Part shown: piece by piece, positions 9,190 through 17,679 of the stretch
How positions within the stretch are numbered: position 1 is the stretch's first letter
Layout: each line of letters starts with the position of its first letter
Origin: Rhodanobacter sp. L36
GTDB lineage: Bacteria; Pseudomonadota; Gammaproteobacteria; Xanthomonadales; Rhodanobacteraceae
DNA length: 64,000 nucleotides
Direction: 5' to 3'
Assembly (NCBI RefSeq): GCF_009765755.1
Contig: NZ_LMUV01000011.1
Location: forward strand, 1,033,576-1,097,575
Translations under genes and position numbers: made by a program
The notes under the pieces: model-generated
Seen by the model: only the letters and a program-made list of their open reading frames with translations
The model's database searches: none
Told to the model about the DNA's origin: nothing

Positions 9190-9597
9190 CTAAAGTCGCA
9201 GCATACCCTGCGCCGCAGGCGCCACGAGTTTGAAACCGTACTGCTGATAGAGACGATGCGCCTGGCCATCGGCGAACAAACCGATCATCGCGCCGGCGGG
9301 TGCGCGTGCGTGAAGCTGCTCCATCAACGAAGCCATGATGCGTTTGCCGATACCCTGCTTCTGCCAGTTCGGATCCACGGCAATATCGACAACAAGAAAG
9401 AAACAACCGCCATCTCCGACGACGCGCCCCATGCCGATGAGTTGGTCATCGACGCGCACGCATACGGAACACCAGCTCGATGGAAGACCTTGCGCGGCGG
9501 ACGCCTCGCTCATGGCGCTGAGTCCCGCAGCGACACGCAGGCTGCGATATTCATCCGGCGCGGGAATATCGTGCGAAAGAACAGGCTCGCTTTTCAT
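9190..9597 (-). CDS. GNAT family N-acetyltransferase
   Basis: 135-residue acetyl-CoA-dependent acetyltransferase. The acetyl-CoA binding signature Q-x-x-G-I-G-x-x (NWQKQGIGKRIM) falls at about residues 78-89, preceded by strand DIAVDP and followed by the C-terminal YGF motif (YQQYGFKL). The substrate cannot be told from sequence. It lies between recR and the HIT gene with short gaps, so it is probably co-transcribed with recR. Confidence 0.9.
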   Translation of the reverse strand: MKSEPVLSHDIPAPDEYRSLRVAAGLSAMSEASAAQGLPSSWCSVCVRVDDQLIGMGRVVGDGGCFFLVVDIAVDPNWQKQGIGKRIMASLMEQLHARAPAGAMIGLFADGQAHRLYQQYGFKLVAPAAQGMLRL

Positions 9598-9603
9598 CGC
9601 CGA

Positions 9604-10203
9604 TCAATCCAGCGCCTGTCGCCCGCCGAATGCATGCGCCAACGTGCTGCGATCCACGTATTCAAGTTCGCCACCCAGAGGCACGCCATGAGCGAGCCGA
9701 GTTGGCCGCACGCCGCCGGCGCGCGCCAGTTGCGCGAGGTAATGCGCGGTGGCTTCGCCTTCGACTGTGGGATTGGTGGCGATGATCATTTCCTCGATCT
9801 CGCCTTCGCCCAGCCGCTGCGCCAGTTGCGCCAGACCCAGCTCTTCCGGCCCCAGTCCATCCAGCGGGGACAATCTGCCCATCAGCACGAAATACTGACC
9901 GCGAAATCCGGTCGCCTGTTCGATGGCGGCGAGATCGGTCGGCGACTCGACCACGCACAACACTTGTCGGTCACGACTGGTGTTCGCGCACAAACTGCAC
10001 AGAGGGTGTTCACTGAAGTTGCGGCACTGATTGCAACGACCGATGCGCTGCATCGCCTGCTCCAGCGCACTGGCCAGACGCAACCCGCGTTCGCGTTCGC
10101 GCTCCAGCAAATGGAAGGCCATTCGTTGCGCACTCTTGCCGCCGACGCCGGGAAGGCAGCGCAGCGCTTCAATCAATTCAGCGAGTAATGACGAGCCGCT
10201 CAT
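9604..10203 (-). CDS. recR: recombination mediator RecR
   Basis: 199-residue protein of the RecFOR pathway that loads RecA at gaps. It has the N-terminal helix-hairpin-helix [14 protein letters not shown], a four-cysteine zinc finger (CNQC at about 56-59 and CSLC about 68-71), a TOPRIM domain with [13 protein letters not shown] and the C-terminal Walker-B-like region. It follows ybaB and dnaX on the same strand, the conserved dnaX-ybaB-recR arrangement, here with a ~106-base repeat-containing gap between ybaB and recR. Confidence 0.97.
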   Translation of the reverse strand: MSGSSLLAELIEALRCLPGVGGKSAQRMAFHLLERERERGLRLASALEQAMQRIGRCNQCRNFSEHPLCSLCANTSRDRQVLCVVESPTDLAAIEQATGFRGQYFVLMGRLSPLDGLGPEELGLAQLAQRLGEGEIEEMIIATNPTVEGEATAHYLAQLARAGGVRPTRLAHGVPLGGELEYVDRSTLAHAFGGRQALD

Positions 10204-10212
10204 TCGATGTCC

Positions 10213-10308
10213 AGAAATCGGGAATGGGAGTGGAGAATCGGTGATCAGAAACAGGGCAAGCGTCGTTCGGCTTTCACGATTCTTCGTTTCCCATTCCCTA
10301 TTCCCAGT
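10213..10308. repeat. intergenic GGGAATGGG-type inverted repeat
   Basis: The ybaB-recR gap holds a long imperfect inverted repeat. GGGAATGGGAGTGGAGAATCG near 10218-10241 faces CGATTCTTCGTTTCCCATTCCC near 10277-10299. Repeats rich in GGGAAT and GAATCG are common between Xanthomonad genes. The gap contains no reading frame worth calling, so I treat it as a dispersed repeat; its copy number elsewhere cannot be judged here. Confidence 0.6.
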
Positions 10309-10309
10309 C

Positions 10310-10636
10310 TCAAAACGGCATCTTGAAGCCGGCAGGCAGATTCATGCCGGCGGTGACGCCACCGAGCTTGTTCTTGCTGACGTCGGCCACTTTGTTCACC
10401 GCATCGTTGATGGCGGCGGCGACGAGGTCTTCAGCCATTTCCGGATCATCCGCGAAGGTCTGCCGATCGATCTGTACGCGTCGCACTTCATGTGCACCGC
10501 TCATCACAATACTGACCAGGCCGCCACCGGCGCTGCCGGTGACTTCGAGCTTGGCGATTTCTTCCTGCGCGCGCTTCATGTCTTCCTGCATGCGCTGGGC
10601 CTGCTGCATCAGCTGGCCAATTTGACCTTTCATCAT
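10310..10636 (-). CDS. ybaB: nucleoid-associated protein YbaB/EbfC
   Basis: 108-residue small DNA-binding protein. The N-terminus is a helical, Gln/Met-rich coiled-coil ([20 protein letters not shown]), followed by the family core ([26 protein letters not shown]) and a C-terminal [12 protein letters not shown]. Dimers bind DNA and bend it. The gene sits directly downstream of dnaX (12 bases) as in E. coli, and two ATGs (10636, 10633) are equivalent starts. Confidence 0.96.
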   Translation of the reverse strand: MMKGQIGQLMQQAQRMQEDMKRAQEEIAKLEVTGSAGGGLVSIVMSGAHEVRRVQIDRQTFADDPEMAEDLVAAAINDAVNKVADVSKNKLGGVTAGMNLPAGFKMPF

Positions 10637-10648
10637 CTGACTCGAACC

Positions 10649-12331
10649 TCAATTGCCAAAGGGTTTGACGGATTGCGGCACCACGCGGGCACCAAATTCG
10701 CGTTTCAGCGACTGCACCAGCGTATCGTTTTCGATCGACTGCTCGGCAGCCGCCTGTGCGGTATCGCGTGCCTGCGCCGCACGTGCCGCAGGTGTTTCAG
10801 GTGATGCACTCGAAGTATTGCCGACGAAGCGCAAGCGAATGCGTTCGCCCAGCGCCTGGCCAATGCGTTCCTCCATCTGACTGACCATCGGCTCGACCGC
10901 CAGGTGCATGTGCGCGCCCTGCAACGCGAGCACGAGTGTTTGTCCATCGCGCCCGCGCAACACCGCGTTTTGCGCGAGCAGACCCAGCGGACCACGCAAG
11001 CCGGCACGCTCGATCAATGCATCCCAGTCCGGCATGCCATCCGCATCGCGCGCTATCGGCATCGGCGTCGACGTCGGCGTGTTCGCCACGGCTACCGATG
11101 GTTCCGGCTTTTGAGATACGTGCACCGACGTCTGTTCGGCAGAACGCTCGACTGCAGCCGATGGCCGCGCAGGCGCGGGCGCCTTCGCGGCGGGCGGTGC
11201 ACTTGCAACTTGCGGTGCCGACGTACGCGCCGAAGGTGCACCATCGCCCGGACGAAACGCCAGCATGCGCAGGATCGCCATTTCGAAACCGGTACGCGCA
11301 TCGGGCGCAAGCGCAAGATCGCGTCGGCCCGACGTGGCGATCTGGTAATAGAGCTGCACGTCTTCCGGCGCCATGCGTTCAGCCAGCGCCATCAGTGCGC
11401 CGTCGTCGTCGCTACCCTCTTCCGGTCGATATCCAGGGATGAGCTGGATCAGCTGAAGGCGATGCAGCACGCTGGCGAGGTCATCCAGCACGCCACCGAA
11501 ATCCGGCGAATACGATGCAATCTGCGTGCACTCGGCAAGCAACCTTTCGCCATCGTCGGCTGCCAGTGCGTCGAGCACGCCGAGCACCTGCCCGCGCGCC
11601 ACGCTACCGAGCATGGTCCGAACGTCGTCGACATGCAGCGCACCGCCGCCATAGGCGATCGCCTGATCCAGCAGCGACAGGCCATCACGCAACGAACCGT
11701 CGGCAGCGCGTGCGAGTTCGCCGATCGCGGCGTCCTCGTAGGAAATATTTTCCGCAGCCAGGATATGCCGCATCTGTCCGGCGATCTGATCCGGCAGCAA
11801 GCGCTTGAGATTGAACTTGAGGCAGCGCGACAACACCGTCACCGGCAGCTTCTGCGGGTCGGTCGTGGCGAGCAGGAATTTCACGTGCGGCGGTGGTTCT
11901 TCCAGTGTCTTCAGCAACGCGTTGAACGCGTTCTTCGACAACATGTGCACTTCGTCGACCAGGTACACCTTGAAGCGTCCGCGCGACGGCGCGTACTGCG
12001 CGTTCTCGATCACTTCGCGCACATCGTCCACGCCGGTGTTGCTGGCCGCATCGATTTCCAGCAGGTCGACGAAACGCCCTTCATCGACCGACGTGCAAAC
12101 TGCGCATTCGCCACACGGCTCGGCCGACTGACCGCGTTCGCAGTTCAGTGATTTGGCGAAGATGCGCGCGATGGTGGTCTTGCCGACGCCGCGAGTGCCG
12201 GTGAACAGATAGGCGTGATGCATGCGCCCGGTATCCAGCGCATTGCTGAGCGCGCGGACGACGTGTTCCTGCCCGACCAGTTCGGCGAATTTGCGCGGCC
12301 GCCACTTGCGTGCGAGTACCTGATAAGACAT
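10649..12331 (-). CDS. dnaX: DNA polymerase III subunits gamma/tau
   Basis: 560-residue clamp-loader ATPase. Walker A GTRGVGKTT is at about residues 45-53, four zinc-binding cysteines follow (CERGQSAEPCGECAVC), then the Walker B VDEVHML and sensor SRCLKFNL. The C-terminal third is an Ala/Pro-rich linker (about 375-420) followed by a conserved tau tail. The start MSYQVLARKWRP is canonical. I could not find an obvious programmed frameshift site, so whether a short gamma form is made is open. It heads the dnaX-ybaB-recR operon, 88 bases after ffs. Confidence 0.97.
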   Translation of the reverse strand: MSYQVLARKWRPRKFAELVGQEHVVRALSNALDTGRMHHAYLFTGTRGVGKTTIARIFAKSLNCERGQSAEPCGECAVCTSVDEGRFVDLLEIDAASNTGVDDVREVIENAQYAPSRGRFKVYLVDEVHMLSKNAFNALLKTLEEPPPHVKFLLATTDPQKLPVTVLSRCLKFNLKRLLPDQIAGQMRHILAAENISYEDAAIGELARAADGSLRDGLSLLDQAIAYGGGALHVDDVRTMLGSVARGQVLGVLDALAADDGERLLAECTQIASYSPDFGGVLDDLASVLHRLQLIQLIPGYRPEEGSDDDGALMALAERMAPEDVQLYYQIATSGRRDLALAPDARTGFEMAILRMLAFRPGDGAPSARTSAPQVASAPPAAKAPAPARPSAAVERSAEQTSVHVSQKPEPSVAVANTPTSTPMPIARDADGMPDWDALIERAGLRGPLGLLAQNAVLRGRDGQTLVLALQGAHMHLAVEPMVSQMEERIGQALGERIRLRFVGNTSSASPETPAARAAQARDTAQAAAEQSIENDTLVQSLKREFGARVVPQSVKPFGN

Positions 12332-12418
12332 GCCTGACTACCTTGGGGCGAACCGTGATTGTGCCAAGTCGCAGGTGGTAAGTCAGTTAAGTCGATGAAG
12401 ATCGATGCCGCAAAAGGC

Positions 12419-12528
12419 GGCAGCCCCGCCAGCCACACCCCGGCACCCGAATCATTCGCTACCGTTGCTTCCTTCCGGACCTGGCGGAGTTTACGAACTA
12501 TCGTCGCGGGGGGACCGACGGGGCCACC
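12419..12528 (-). ncRNA. ffs: signal recognition particle 4.5S RNA
   Basis: Small bacterial SRP RNA, about 110 nt. The minus strand shows the conserved apical domain: CAGGTCCGGAAGGAAGCA, containing the GGAA tetraloop and the asymmetric loop that binds Ffh M domain. The ends pair over at least ten positions (GGTGGCCCCG with CGGGGCTGCC, allowing G-U pairs). It lies directly upstream of dnaX in the same direction, its usual place in gammaproteobacteria. End points are estimated from the terminal stem and may be off by a few bases. Confidence 0.93.
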
Positions 12529-12536
12529 ATAGACGT

Positions 12537-12553
12537 CAAGCGCCAGGCGCTTG
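12537..12553. repeat. perfect 17-base palindrome upstream of ffs
   Basis: CAAGCGCC and GGCGCTTG flank a single central base. It lies between the left end of the integrated element and ffs, so before integration it would have sat between tRNA-Ser and ffs. It may act as a terminator stem or processing hairpin for the tRNA-Ser transcript, but there is no T run after it. Confidence 0.5.
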
Positions 12554-12577
12554 CTGGTTTACTTCTGGATCTGAAAG

Positions 12578-12592
12578 CTGGCGGAGAGAGCG
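12578..12592. repeat. left attachment repeat of the element
   Basis: CTGGCGGAGAGAGCG, identical to the last 14 bases of tRNA-Ser(GGA) plus one base. Flanking bases on both sides differ from the right copy, so the repeat is exactly 15 bp. It lies 145 bases before the integrase start. Confidence 0.88.
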
Positions 12593-12713
12593 ACCGCCAA
12601 AGGTCTGTCCAAGAACGTCCATGGTAGTTGCTGCGCACCGACGCAACAAGGCTTGCAAAGCGTTTGCTCTCCGGGTATGTCCGTTGCCATCCGTCTCTAT
12701 CCGGAGGATAATC

Positions 12714-12761
12714 ATGGGTAGAAACGGGGGTTGGATATGGCAAGGCAAACAAAGAAACTGA
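12714..12761 (+). CDS. 15-codon leader reading frame overlapping the integrase start
   Basis: A strong Shine-Dalgarno (GGAGGA, 12702-12707) precedes ATG 12714 and a 15-residue frame (MGRNGGWIWQGKQRN) that ends at 12761. The integrase start at 12737 lies inside it in another frame and has only a weak site of its own. The arrangement could couple or limit integrase translation. No evidence that the peptide itself is functional. Confidence 0.4.
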   Translation: MGRNGGWIWQGKQRN

Positions 12762-13921
12762 CGGCATTGGAAGTCAATCGCGCATCGACGCCGGGATATC
12801 TTGGCGATGGTGGTGGACTCTACCTGCAGATATCCCCATCGGGCAGCAAGTCGTGGGTGTTTCGATTCCAGCTAGACGGCAAAGCGCGCGAGATGGGACT
12901 GGGAAAGTACCCGGACAGAACCTTGGAGAAGGCGCGAAAGAAAGCCGAGGAAGCGCGCGAGTTGTTGGTGGACAAGATCGACCCCATCGCCGATCGAGAT
13001 CGAAAGCAGCAAGCGAAGCGCGTCGCGGAAGCGCACGTCATGGCCTTCGGCGTCTGCTGCGAGAAGTACATCGATGCGCATCGCGCCGGCTGGCGTAACG
13101 ACAAACACGCGGCGCAGTGGTCCGCCACGTTGGTCACGTACTGCGCGCCCATCTGGAAACTTGACGTTGCAAAGATCGACACCGCTCTGGTGATGGAGTG
13201 CATCGAACCGATCTGGACGACGAAGCCCGAAACAGCGTCGCGTGTCCGCGGCCGCATGGAATCGGTTCTTGCATGGGCGACCGTGCGGAAACTGCGGACC
13301 GGCGACAACCCGGCAGCGTGGAAAAACCACCTAGACCAGTTGCTGCCGAAGCGGAGCAAGGTGAAGGCCGTAGAGCATCGCCCTGCCCTGGCGTACGCCG
13401 ACATGCCCGAATTCATGGCGCGGCTGCGTGCGCGCACTGGCTTGGCCGCTCGCGCGCTCGATCTGCAAATACTCACGGCCACCCGACCCGGCGAAGCGGC
13501 CGCGGCGCAATGGGAAGAATTTGATCTTGGCGCCGCCGTCTGGATCATCCCCGGCTCGCGGATGAAGGCCGGACTAGAACATCGCGTGCCGTTGTCTCCG
13601 GCGGCTGTGGCGCTGCTGCGATCGCTGTCAACGCAGACGACTGGCAACGTGTTCCCTGGCGTCAGGGGCCGGCCGTTGACCACGGCGGCGGGTATGAAGC
13701 TGCTCAAGGATCTGGAGCCCGGGATCACCGCGCACGGATTCCGTTCCAGCTTCCGCGACTGGGCTGGCGAGACGACCAGCCATCCGCGCGAAATCATCGA
13801 GTCAGCCATGGCGCACAGACTCAAGAATGCCAGCGAGGCCGCGTATTCCCGCGGCGACCAGCTGGCTCGCCGTGCCAAGCTCATGAACGACTGGGCGCGT
13901 TACTGCGCGGGGAAGAAATGA
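12737..13921 (+). CDS. int: tyrosine-type site-specific integrase (DUF4102 arm-binding)
   Basis: 394-residue phage integrase that would recombine the element with tRNA-Ser. The N-terminal third is a DUF4102 arm-type DNA-binding domain (YLGDGGGLYLQISPSGSK...REMGLGKYPD). The middle holds a SAM-like core-binding domain. The catalytic domain keeps Arg250 (TATRPGE), His333 and Arg336 (HGFR), His360 (AMAHR) and the nucleophile Tyr370. ATG 12737 is preferred to TTG 12731. It is the first gene at the left end and overlaps the following small gene by four bases, an arrangement typical of P4-like integrases. Confidence 0.96.
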   Translation: MARQTKKLTALEVNRASTPGYLGDGGGLYLQISPSGSKSWVFRFQLDGKAREMGLGKYPDRTLEKARKKAEEARELLVDKIDPIADRDRKQQAKRVAEAHVMAFGVCCEKYIDAHRAGWRNDKHAAQWSATLVTYCAPIWKLDVAKIDTALVMECIEPIWTTKPETASRVRGRMESVLAWATVRKLRTGDNPAAWKNHLDQLLPKRSKVKAVEHRPALAYADMPEFMARLRARTGLAARALDLQILTATRPGEAAAAQWEEFDLGAAVWIIPGSRMKAGLEHRVPLSPAAVALLRSLSTQTTGNVFPGVRGRPLTTAAGMKLLKDLEPGITAHGFRSSFRDWAGETTSHPREIIESAMAHRLKNASEAAYSRGDQLARRAKLMNDWARYCAGKK

Positions 13922-14259
13922 TGGCGACCATCGCGGACGTGCGCGCGCTGATAAAACGCGCTGACCTATGGGCGGATATTTTTAACCACACCGATGCCGA
14001 GAAGTGGGCACATCTCGGCGAAGCCGTGGAGAAACTTCTGCAACCTGGCCGGCGCGGTCGGCCCGCCGCCGATGTCGAAGAAGACCTAGCCATGGCAGAG
14101 CAACTGCTCAAAGTTCGGAATGACAAAACGAGGCCGCGCCTTGAGCGCTCCCGGTCTGACGAGGGAAGCTTTGCGGTCGTGGCTGAGCTGTTCGGACTGA
14201 AAGATGGTCGATCGGTGAGACGTCGATTGGAGAAGCGCCTCAAATCCATGTTTGATTGA
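13918..14259 (+). CDS. hypothetical protein coupled to integrase
   Basis: 113 residues, start ATG 13918 overlapping the integrase stop (ATGA). The composition is charged and helical, with a basic C-terminus (RSVRRRLEKRLKSMF) and a GRRGRPAA turn in the middle that could contact DNA. The C-terminal FAVVAELFGLKDGRSVRRRL has the look of a helix-turn-helix. I do not recognise the family. Position right after int suggests a role in excision or control, which is inference. Confidence 0.65.
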   Translation: MMATIADVRALIKRADLWADIFNHTDAEKWAHLGEAVEKLLQPGRRGRPAADVEEDLAMAEQLLKVRNDKTRPRLERSRSDEGSFAVVAELFGLKDGRSVRRRLEKRLKSMFD

Positions 14260-14290
14260 TGGACAGAAATCAACGTGCATTAACTGTCCA
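14260..14290. promoter_or_regulatory. candidate operator before alpA
   Basis: TGGACAG (14260-14266) and CTGTCCA (14284-14290) form a perfect 7-bp inverted repeat 17 bases apart in the 100-base gap before the AlpA-like gene. The spacing of about two helical turns would suit a dimeric regulator. No promoter boxes are convincing. Confidence 0.35.
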
Positions 14291-14359
14291 CTACAAAAAC
14301 GCGCTTCCACTCCATTCTTTAGGCACCGGACCACAACGCGTCCGTACGGAGCCGACAGA

Positions 14360-14551
14360 ATGCAAGCCCTCACTCTCCCGCACGTCACGGCCAAGACCGG
14401 CCAAGGTAAGAGCGCCATCTACGATGGCATCAAGAACGGCAGCTTCCCCGCACCAGCGAAAGCGGGCCGGCGTTCCATCTGGAGCGAAGCAGAGATAGAC
14501 GAATGGTTGGCCGCACGGTTTGCTGAGCGCGATACAAAGGCCGCCGCATGA
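14360..14551 (+). CDS. AlpA-family phage regulator
   Basis: 63-residue helix-turn-helix protein. The sequence LTLPHVTAKTGQGKSAIYDGIKNGSFPAP, then RRSIWSEAEIDEWLAAR, is the standard AlpA/excisionase-like winged HTH with the conserved G-x-F-P turn and W-x-x-x-E-I-D-x-W motif. In P4-like elements and Gram-negative phage satellites AlpA activates excision or the replication operon. The upstream frame extension to 14252 lacks family similarity, so ATG 14360 is used. It overlaps the primase gene by four bases (ATGA), so the two are co-translated. Confidence 0.93.
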   Translation: MQALTLPHVTAKTGQGKSAIYDGIKNGSFPAPAKAGRRSIWSEAEIDEWLAARFAERDTKAAA

Positions 14552-16707
14552 GTGCAGCTGAATTGCAGCAGCGTCACTGCGCCATCGAAGCAGCAGCCGC
14601 CGGTTTCAGAATTTTTCCAGTCAAGGAAAACCGAAAGGAACCCGACGTTGCGGCATGGCCGTCGGTCGCGAGCAGCGATGTCGCGAAGGCACAAGACTGG
14701 TTTGCGAAAGGCAACCTCAACTACGGGATCTATGCCGGCGAACGGATTGCTGACGGTCAGCGTCGCCACATGGTCGTCATCGACCTCGACGTCAAGAACG
14801 GCAAAGACGGCGTGGCCGAATTTGCGCGGATCTGCGAAGCGCACGGCGGTTTGCCGCCCACGTACACGACTCGATCCGGCTCGGGCGGCCAGCACGTGTT
14901 TCTGTACGTGCCGCACGCTGTCGCGAACGGCGTCGACACATTGGCATCTGGGATCGATATCCGCGGGAAAAACGGATACGTGCTGGGGCCCGGTTCGGTT
15001 GTTGATGGCAACGAGTACACCGAACTTGTACAGGCGCCAATCATCGATTGCCCCGACTGGTTGCTGTCCATGCTGAAACCAGCGCGCGTCCGCGCGAGCA
15101 ACCGCACGGCGCTGAAGCCCGACCCCGAACGCGCCGAAAAAAGTGTCATCGAATATCTCAAGACCGCCGAACGTTCGGTCAAGGGCGCCGGCGGCGATCA
15201 AGCGGCGTACCGCGTGGCCGCGAGGTGCTTGGCTATCTGTGCGGACGTCGCCATGACGGTCGACCTGATGCTGTCCGAGCACTGGGATGAAGGCTGCGGA
15301 TGGTCCGCCGATCGCCTGGCCGAGAAGGTCGAGCACGCCTGGAAGTACATGACCAGTCCGCCGGGATCGGATTCGGCCGAAGCCGTGTTCGAGAAAGTCG
15401 AGATGTCGAACGAAGATGTGGCGACGTTGCATCCGTTCGATATGTTGAATACCGAGTGGGCTGCAGTTGCAGAACCACCCAACACCGTCATCTACCGAAC
15501 GCGAAGCCACCAGGCGACGGGCCAAAAGATATTTGAGCGCTACACGCGCGACGGCTTTTTCGGTCTGCTGGCGAATCAAAAATTCGATGGATCGCCGCTG
15601 GCTGCTAAGTGGTGGGAGTCGCCACGGCGAAAGACGTTCGAAGGTGGAACGGACTTCGCGCCCGGCGGCGGCGCGTCTGAGAACGTGCTCAACACGTGGG
15701 GCGGCTTCGCGGTGCGAGATATCGCCGGCGACTGGTCACTCATGCGCAGCCACATCCGCGATGTCATCTGTTCGGGCGACGAGAAGCTGGACCGCTACGT
15801 GATGGGCTGGCTCGCGCGTCTCGTGCAGAAGCCGGGAGAACCTGGCCATGTGGCTCTAGTTCTCCGCGGTGGTCGCGGCACCGGCAAAGGGACACTCGGT
15901 GAAATGCTGTGTCGAATTTTCGGCGCGCATGGCATGCATGTTGCCAACTCGCGACGCGTCACCGGCGACTTCAACGGCCATCTGGCAGACAAGGTTTTCC
16001 TGTTCGCTGATGAAGCGTTTTTTGCTGGCGATCGCAAGCACGAGGCAGTGCTAAAAACGCTGGTGACTGAACGCTCGCTCGACATGGAACAGAAGTATCA
16101 GGTCGCGCGGAATGTTCGAAACTGTGTCCATCTCTTGATTGCGAGCAACGATGCCTGGGTAGTTCCTGCCGGACCATTCGAGCGCAGATTTTGCGTGATA
16201 GACATGGGCAACCAACGGCAGCAGGACATCGACTATTTCGATTCGATTCGCAAGCAGATGGACAACGGCGGCCTGTCCGCCATGCTGCACGACTTGCTCG
16301 CTCACGACATCACGGACTTCAACGTCTGGCATGTTCCGAACACCGGCGCGGCCACTGAGCAGAAAACCGCAAGCCTGCGGGGCCCGGAACGCTGGCTCTA
16401 TGAAGCGCTGGCCGCAGAGAACATTGCCGGCAATCACTGGGGCGAGGATCCCGTTACCGTTTCGAAGGCCGCGGCCTACAGCGACTATCAGACGAAGGCG
16501 CGCAGCTTGGGCGACTTCAAGGCCGACCACTCCGTGAGCTTTTGGAAGTCACTGACCCGGATTCTAGCGGCGGGCGGAATCTTGGCGAAGGACATCCGCG
16601 CGCGCATCGGTGGCGAGCGTGAGCTGCAGCGGATATTGCCGGGGCTGCCGCAAGCGCGCTTGGCGTTTGAGGCGCACATGAGTATGGATGCCAGTGCATG
16701 GGGGTAA
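14548..16707 (+). CDS. bifunctional primase-polymerase/helicase (Prim-Pol plus DUF5906)
   Basis: 719-residue replication protein. Residues about 8-175 form a Prim-Pol domain (AAAAGFRIFPVKENRKEP opening, catalytic VIDLDVK, and GSGGQHVFL). The C-terminal half is a superfamily-3-like ATPase of the DUF5906 type. It has Walker A GGRGTGKGT at about residues 442-450, Walker B VFLFADEAFF and IASNDAWVVP sensor. Such proteins prime and unwind at the origin of P4-like plasmid-phages and phage satellites. It starts within the alpA stop and is followed 51 bases later by the AbiJ-like gene. Good evidence that the element replicates itself once excised. Confidence 0.93.
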   Translation: MSAAELQQRHCAIEAAAAGFRIFPVKENRKEPDVAAWPSVASSDVAKAQDWFAKGNLNYGIYAGERIADGQRRHMVVIDLDVKNGKDGVAEFARICEAHGGLPPTYTTRSGSGGQHVFLYVPHAVANGVDTLASGIDIRGKNGYVLGPGSVVDGNEYTELVQAPIIDCPDWLLSMLKPARVRASNRTALKPDPERAEKSVIEYLKTAERSVKGAGGDQAAYRVAARCLAICADVAMTVDLMLSEHWDEGCGWSADRLAEKVEHAWKYMTSPPGSDSAEAVFEKVEMSNEDVATLHPFDMLNTEWAAVAEPPNTVIYRTRSHQATGQKIFERYTRDGFFGLLANQKFDGSPLAAKWWESPRRKTFEGGTDFAPGGGASENVLNTWGGFAVRDIAGDWSLMRSHIRDVICSGDEKLDRYVMGWLARLVQKPGEPGHVALVLRGGRGTGKGTLGEMLCRIFGAHGMHVANSRRVTGDFNGHLADKVFLFADEAFFAGDRKHEAVLKTLVTERSLDMEQKYQVARNVRNCVHLLIASNDAWVVPAGPFERRFCVIDMGNQRQQDIDYFDSIRKQMDNGGLSAMLHDLLAHDITDFNVWHVPNTGAATEQKTASLRGPERWLYEALAAENIAGNHWGEDPVTVSKAAAYSDYQTKARSLGDFKADHSVSFWKSLTRILAAGGILAKDIRARIGGERELQRILPGLPQARLAFEAHMSMDASAWG

Positions 16708-16758
16708 CGATTGCGCGAAGATAGGGGGCCGATAGCGGCGGAACAGGGACGCCCAGTC

Positions 16759-17673
16759 ATGCCTATCTTCGACCTTTATTCAAAGCGACAGCGGCGTGCG
16801 CGGGGCGAAGTCTCCGACGTTTACACGTACGACGATTTGCCCACACCGCTACGAGTGCAAATTTTGCACATCATCGATGATGCATTTGCATCGGACTATT
16901 CATCTGAAACAGTCGATGCTTATGCACTTGTAGTCAAAGCGCTATGTCGTGAATATGGGGTGTTCCACCTCATACCGGGTCGGCGCGACCACAGATCGGA
17001 ACTCTTTGAATTTTTCGGGCAAGAGGAAAACACCGAAAGAGCGCTGGATGTGATTGAACTTTGCTTTTCCGTTGCCACTTCGCCGGACAGGTGGGATTCG
17101 CGGGAATACTTCGCGGACAAGTTCAAAATTGGACGCGACGCCGTCAATGAATTGAACCTTCGGTTCAAGGAACACGCTATCGGATTTCGCTTCGAAGCAA
17201 ATCACCTAATACGAATCGACTCTGAGTATGTACACAGCGAAGCCGTAAAGCCCGCACTTGTCCTACTACGACAGAAAGGATTCGCAGGTGCCAACGATGA
17301 ATTTTTAGCGGCTCACGAGCATTACCGGCATGGACGCCACAAAGAGTGCTTGGTCGACTCACTCAAGGCCCTTGAAAGCACAATGAAGGCGATTTGCGAC
17401 CAACGGGAATGGACGCCAACCAAGCCGACCGCTGCCGCCCTGATCGACTGTTGCGCAGACAACGGACTGTTCGCGAAGAGTTACGAATCTCAGTTGAGTT
17501 CGCTTCGGACCCTGTTGGCGAGCGGCGTCCCGACAGTGCGCAACAACATGGGCGGGCACGGTCAAGGTTCCGAAGTAGTAGTGGTGCCAGAGCACGTGGC
17601 ACGTTATGCGCTCAACCTCGCCGCCTCGAACATTCTTTTTCTGGTCGAGTCAAACGCGGCATTGGGCAAATAG
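16759..17673 (+). CDS. AbiJ-NTD4 abortive-infection-type protein
   Basis: 304 residues from ATG 16759 (TTG 16711 would add 16 residues unlike the family). The N-terminus MPIFDLYSKRQRRARGEVSD followed by a YDDLPTPLRVQI segment is characteristic, from memory of the family, of the AbiJ N-terminal domain 4. The last 120 residues resemble the abortive-infection C-terminal/DUF7014 domain (SLKALESTMKAICDQREW, then RNNMGGHGQG). AbiJ-NTD proteins are predicted phage-defence effectors or sensors; the mechanism of this subtype is not known to me. Its DNA is clearly AT-richer than the flanking primase gene. It sits between the replication gene and the repeat tract, the usual cargo position in satellites. 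Confidence 0.8.
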   Translation: MPIFDLYSKRQRRARGEVSDVYTYDDLPTPLRVQILHIIDDAFASDYSSETVDAYALVVKALCREYGVFHLIPGRRDHRSELFEFFGQEENTERALDVIELCFSVATSPDRWDSREYFADKFKIGRDAVNELNLRFKEHAIGFRFEANHLIRIDSEYVHSEAVKPALVLLRQKGFAGANDEFLAAHEHYRHGRHKECLVDSLKALESTMKAICDQREWTPTKPTAAALIDCCADNGLFAKSYESQLSSLRTLLASGVPTVRNNMGGHGQGSEVVVVPEHVARYALNLAASNILFLVESNAALGK

Positions 17674-17679
17674 CCCTCC

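Noticed and set aside
12605..12760. Possible left-end small gene before the integrase (frame from 12405).
   Set aside because: Only the last 15 codons have a ribosome site; the rest overlaps ffs and the attachment site.
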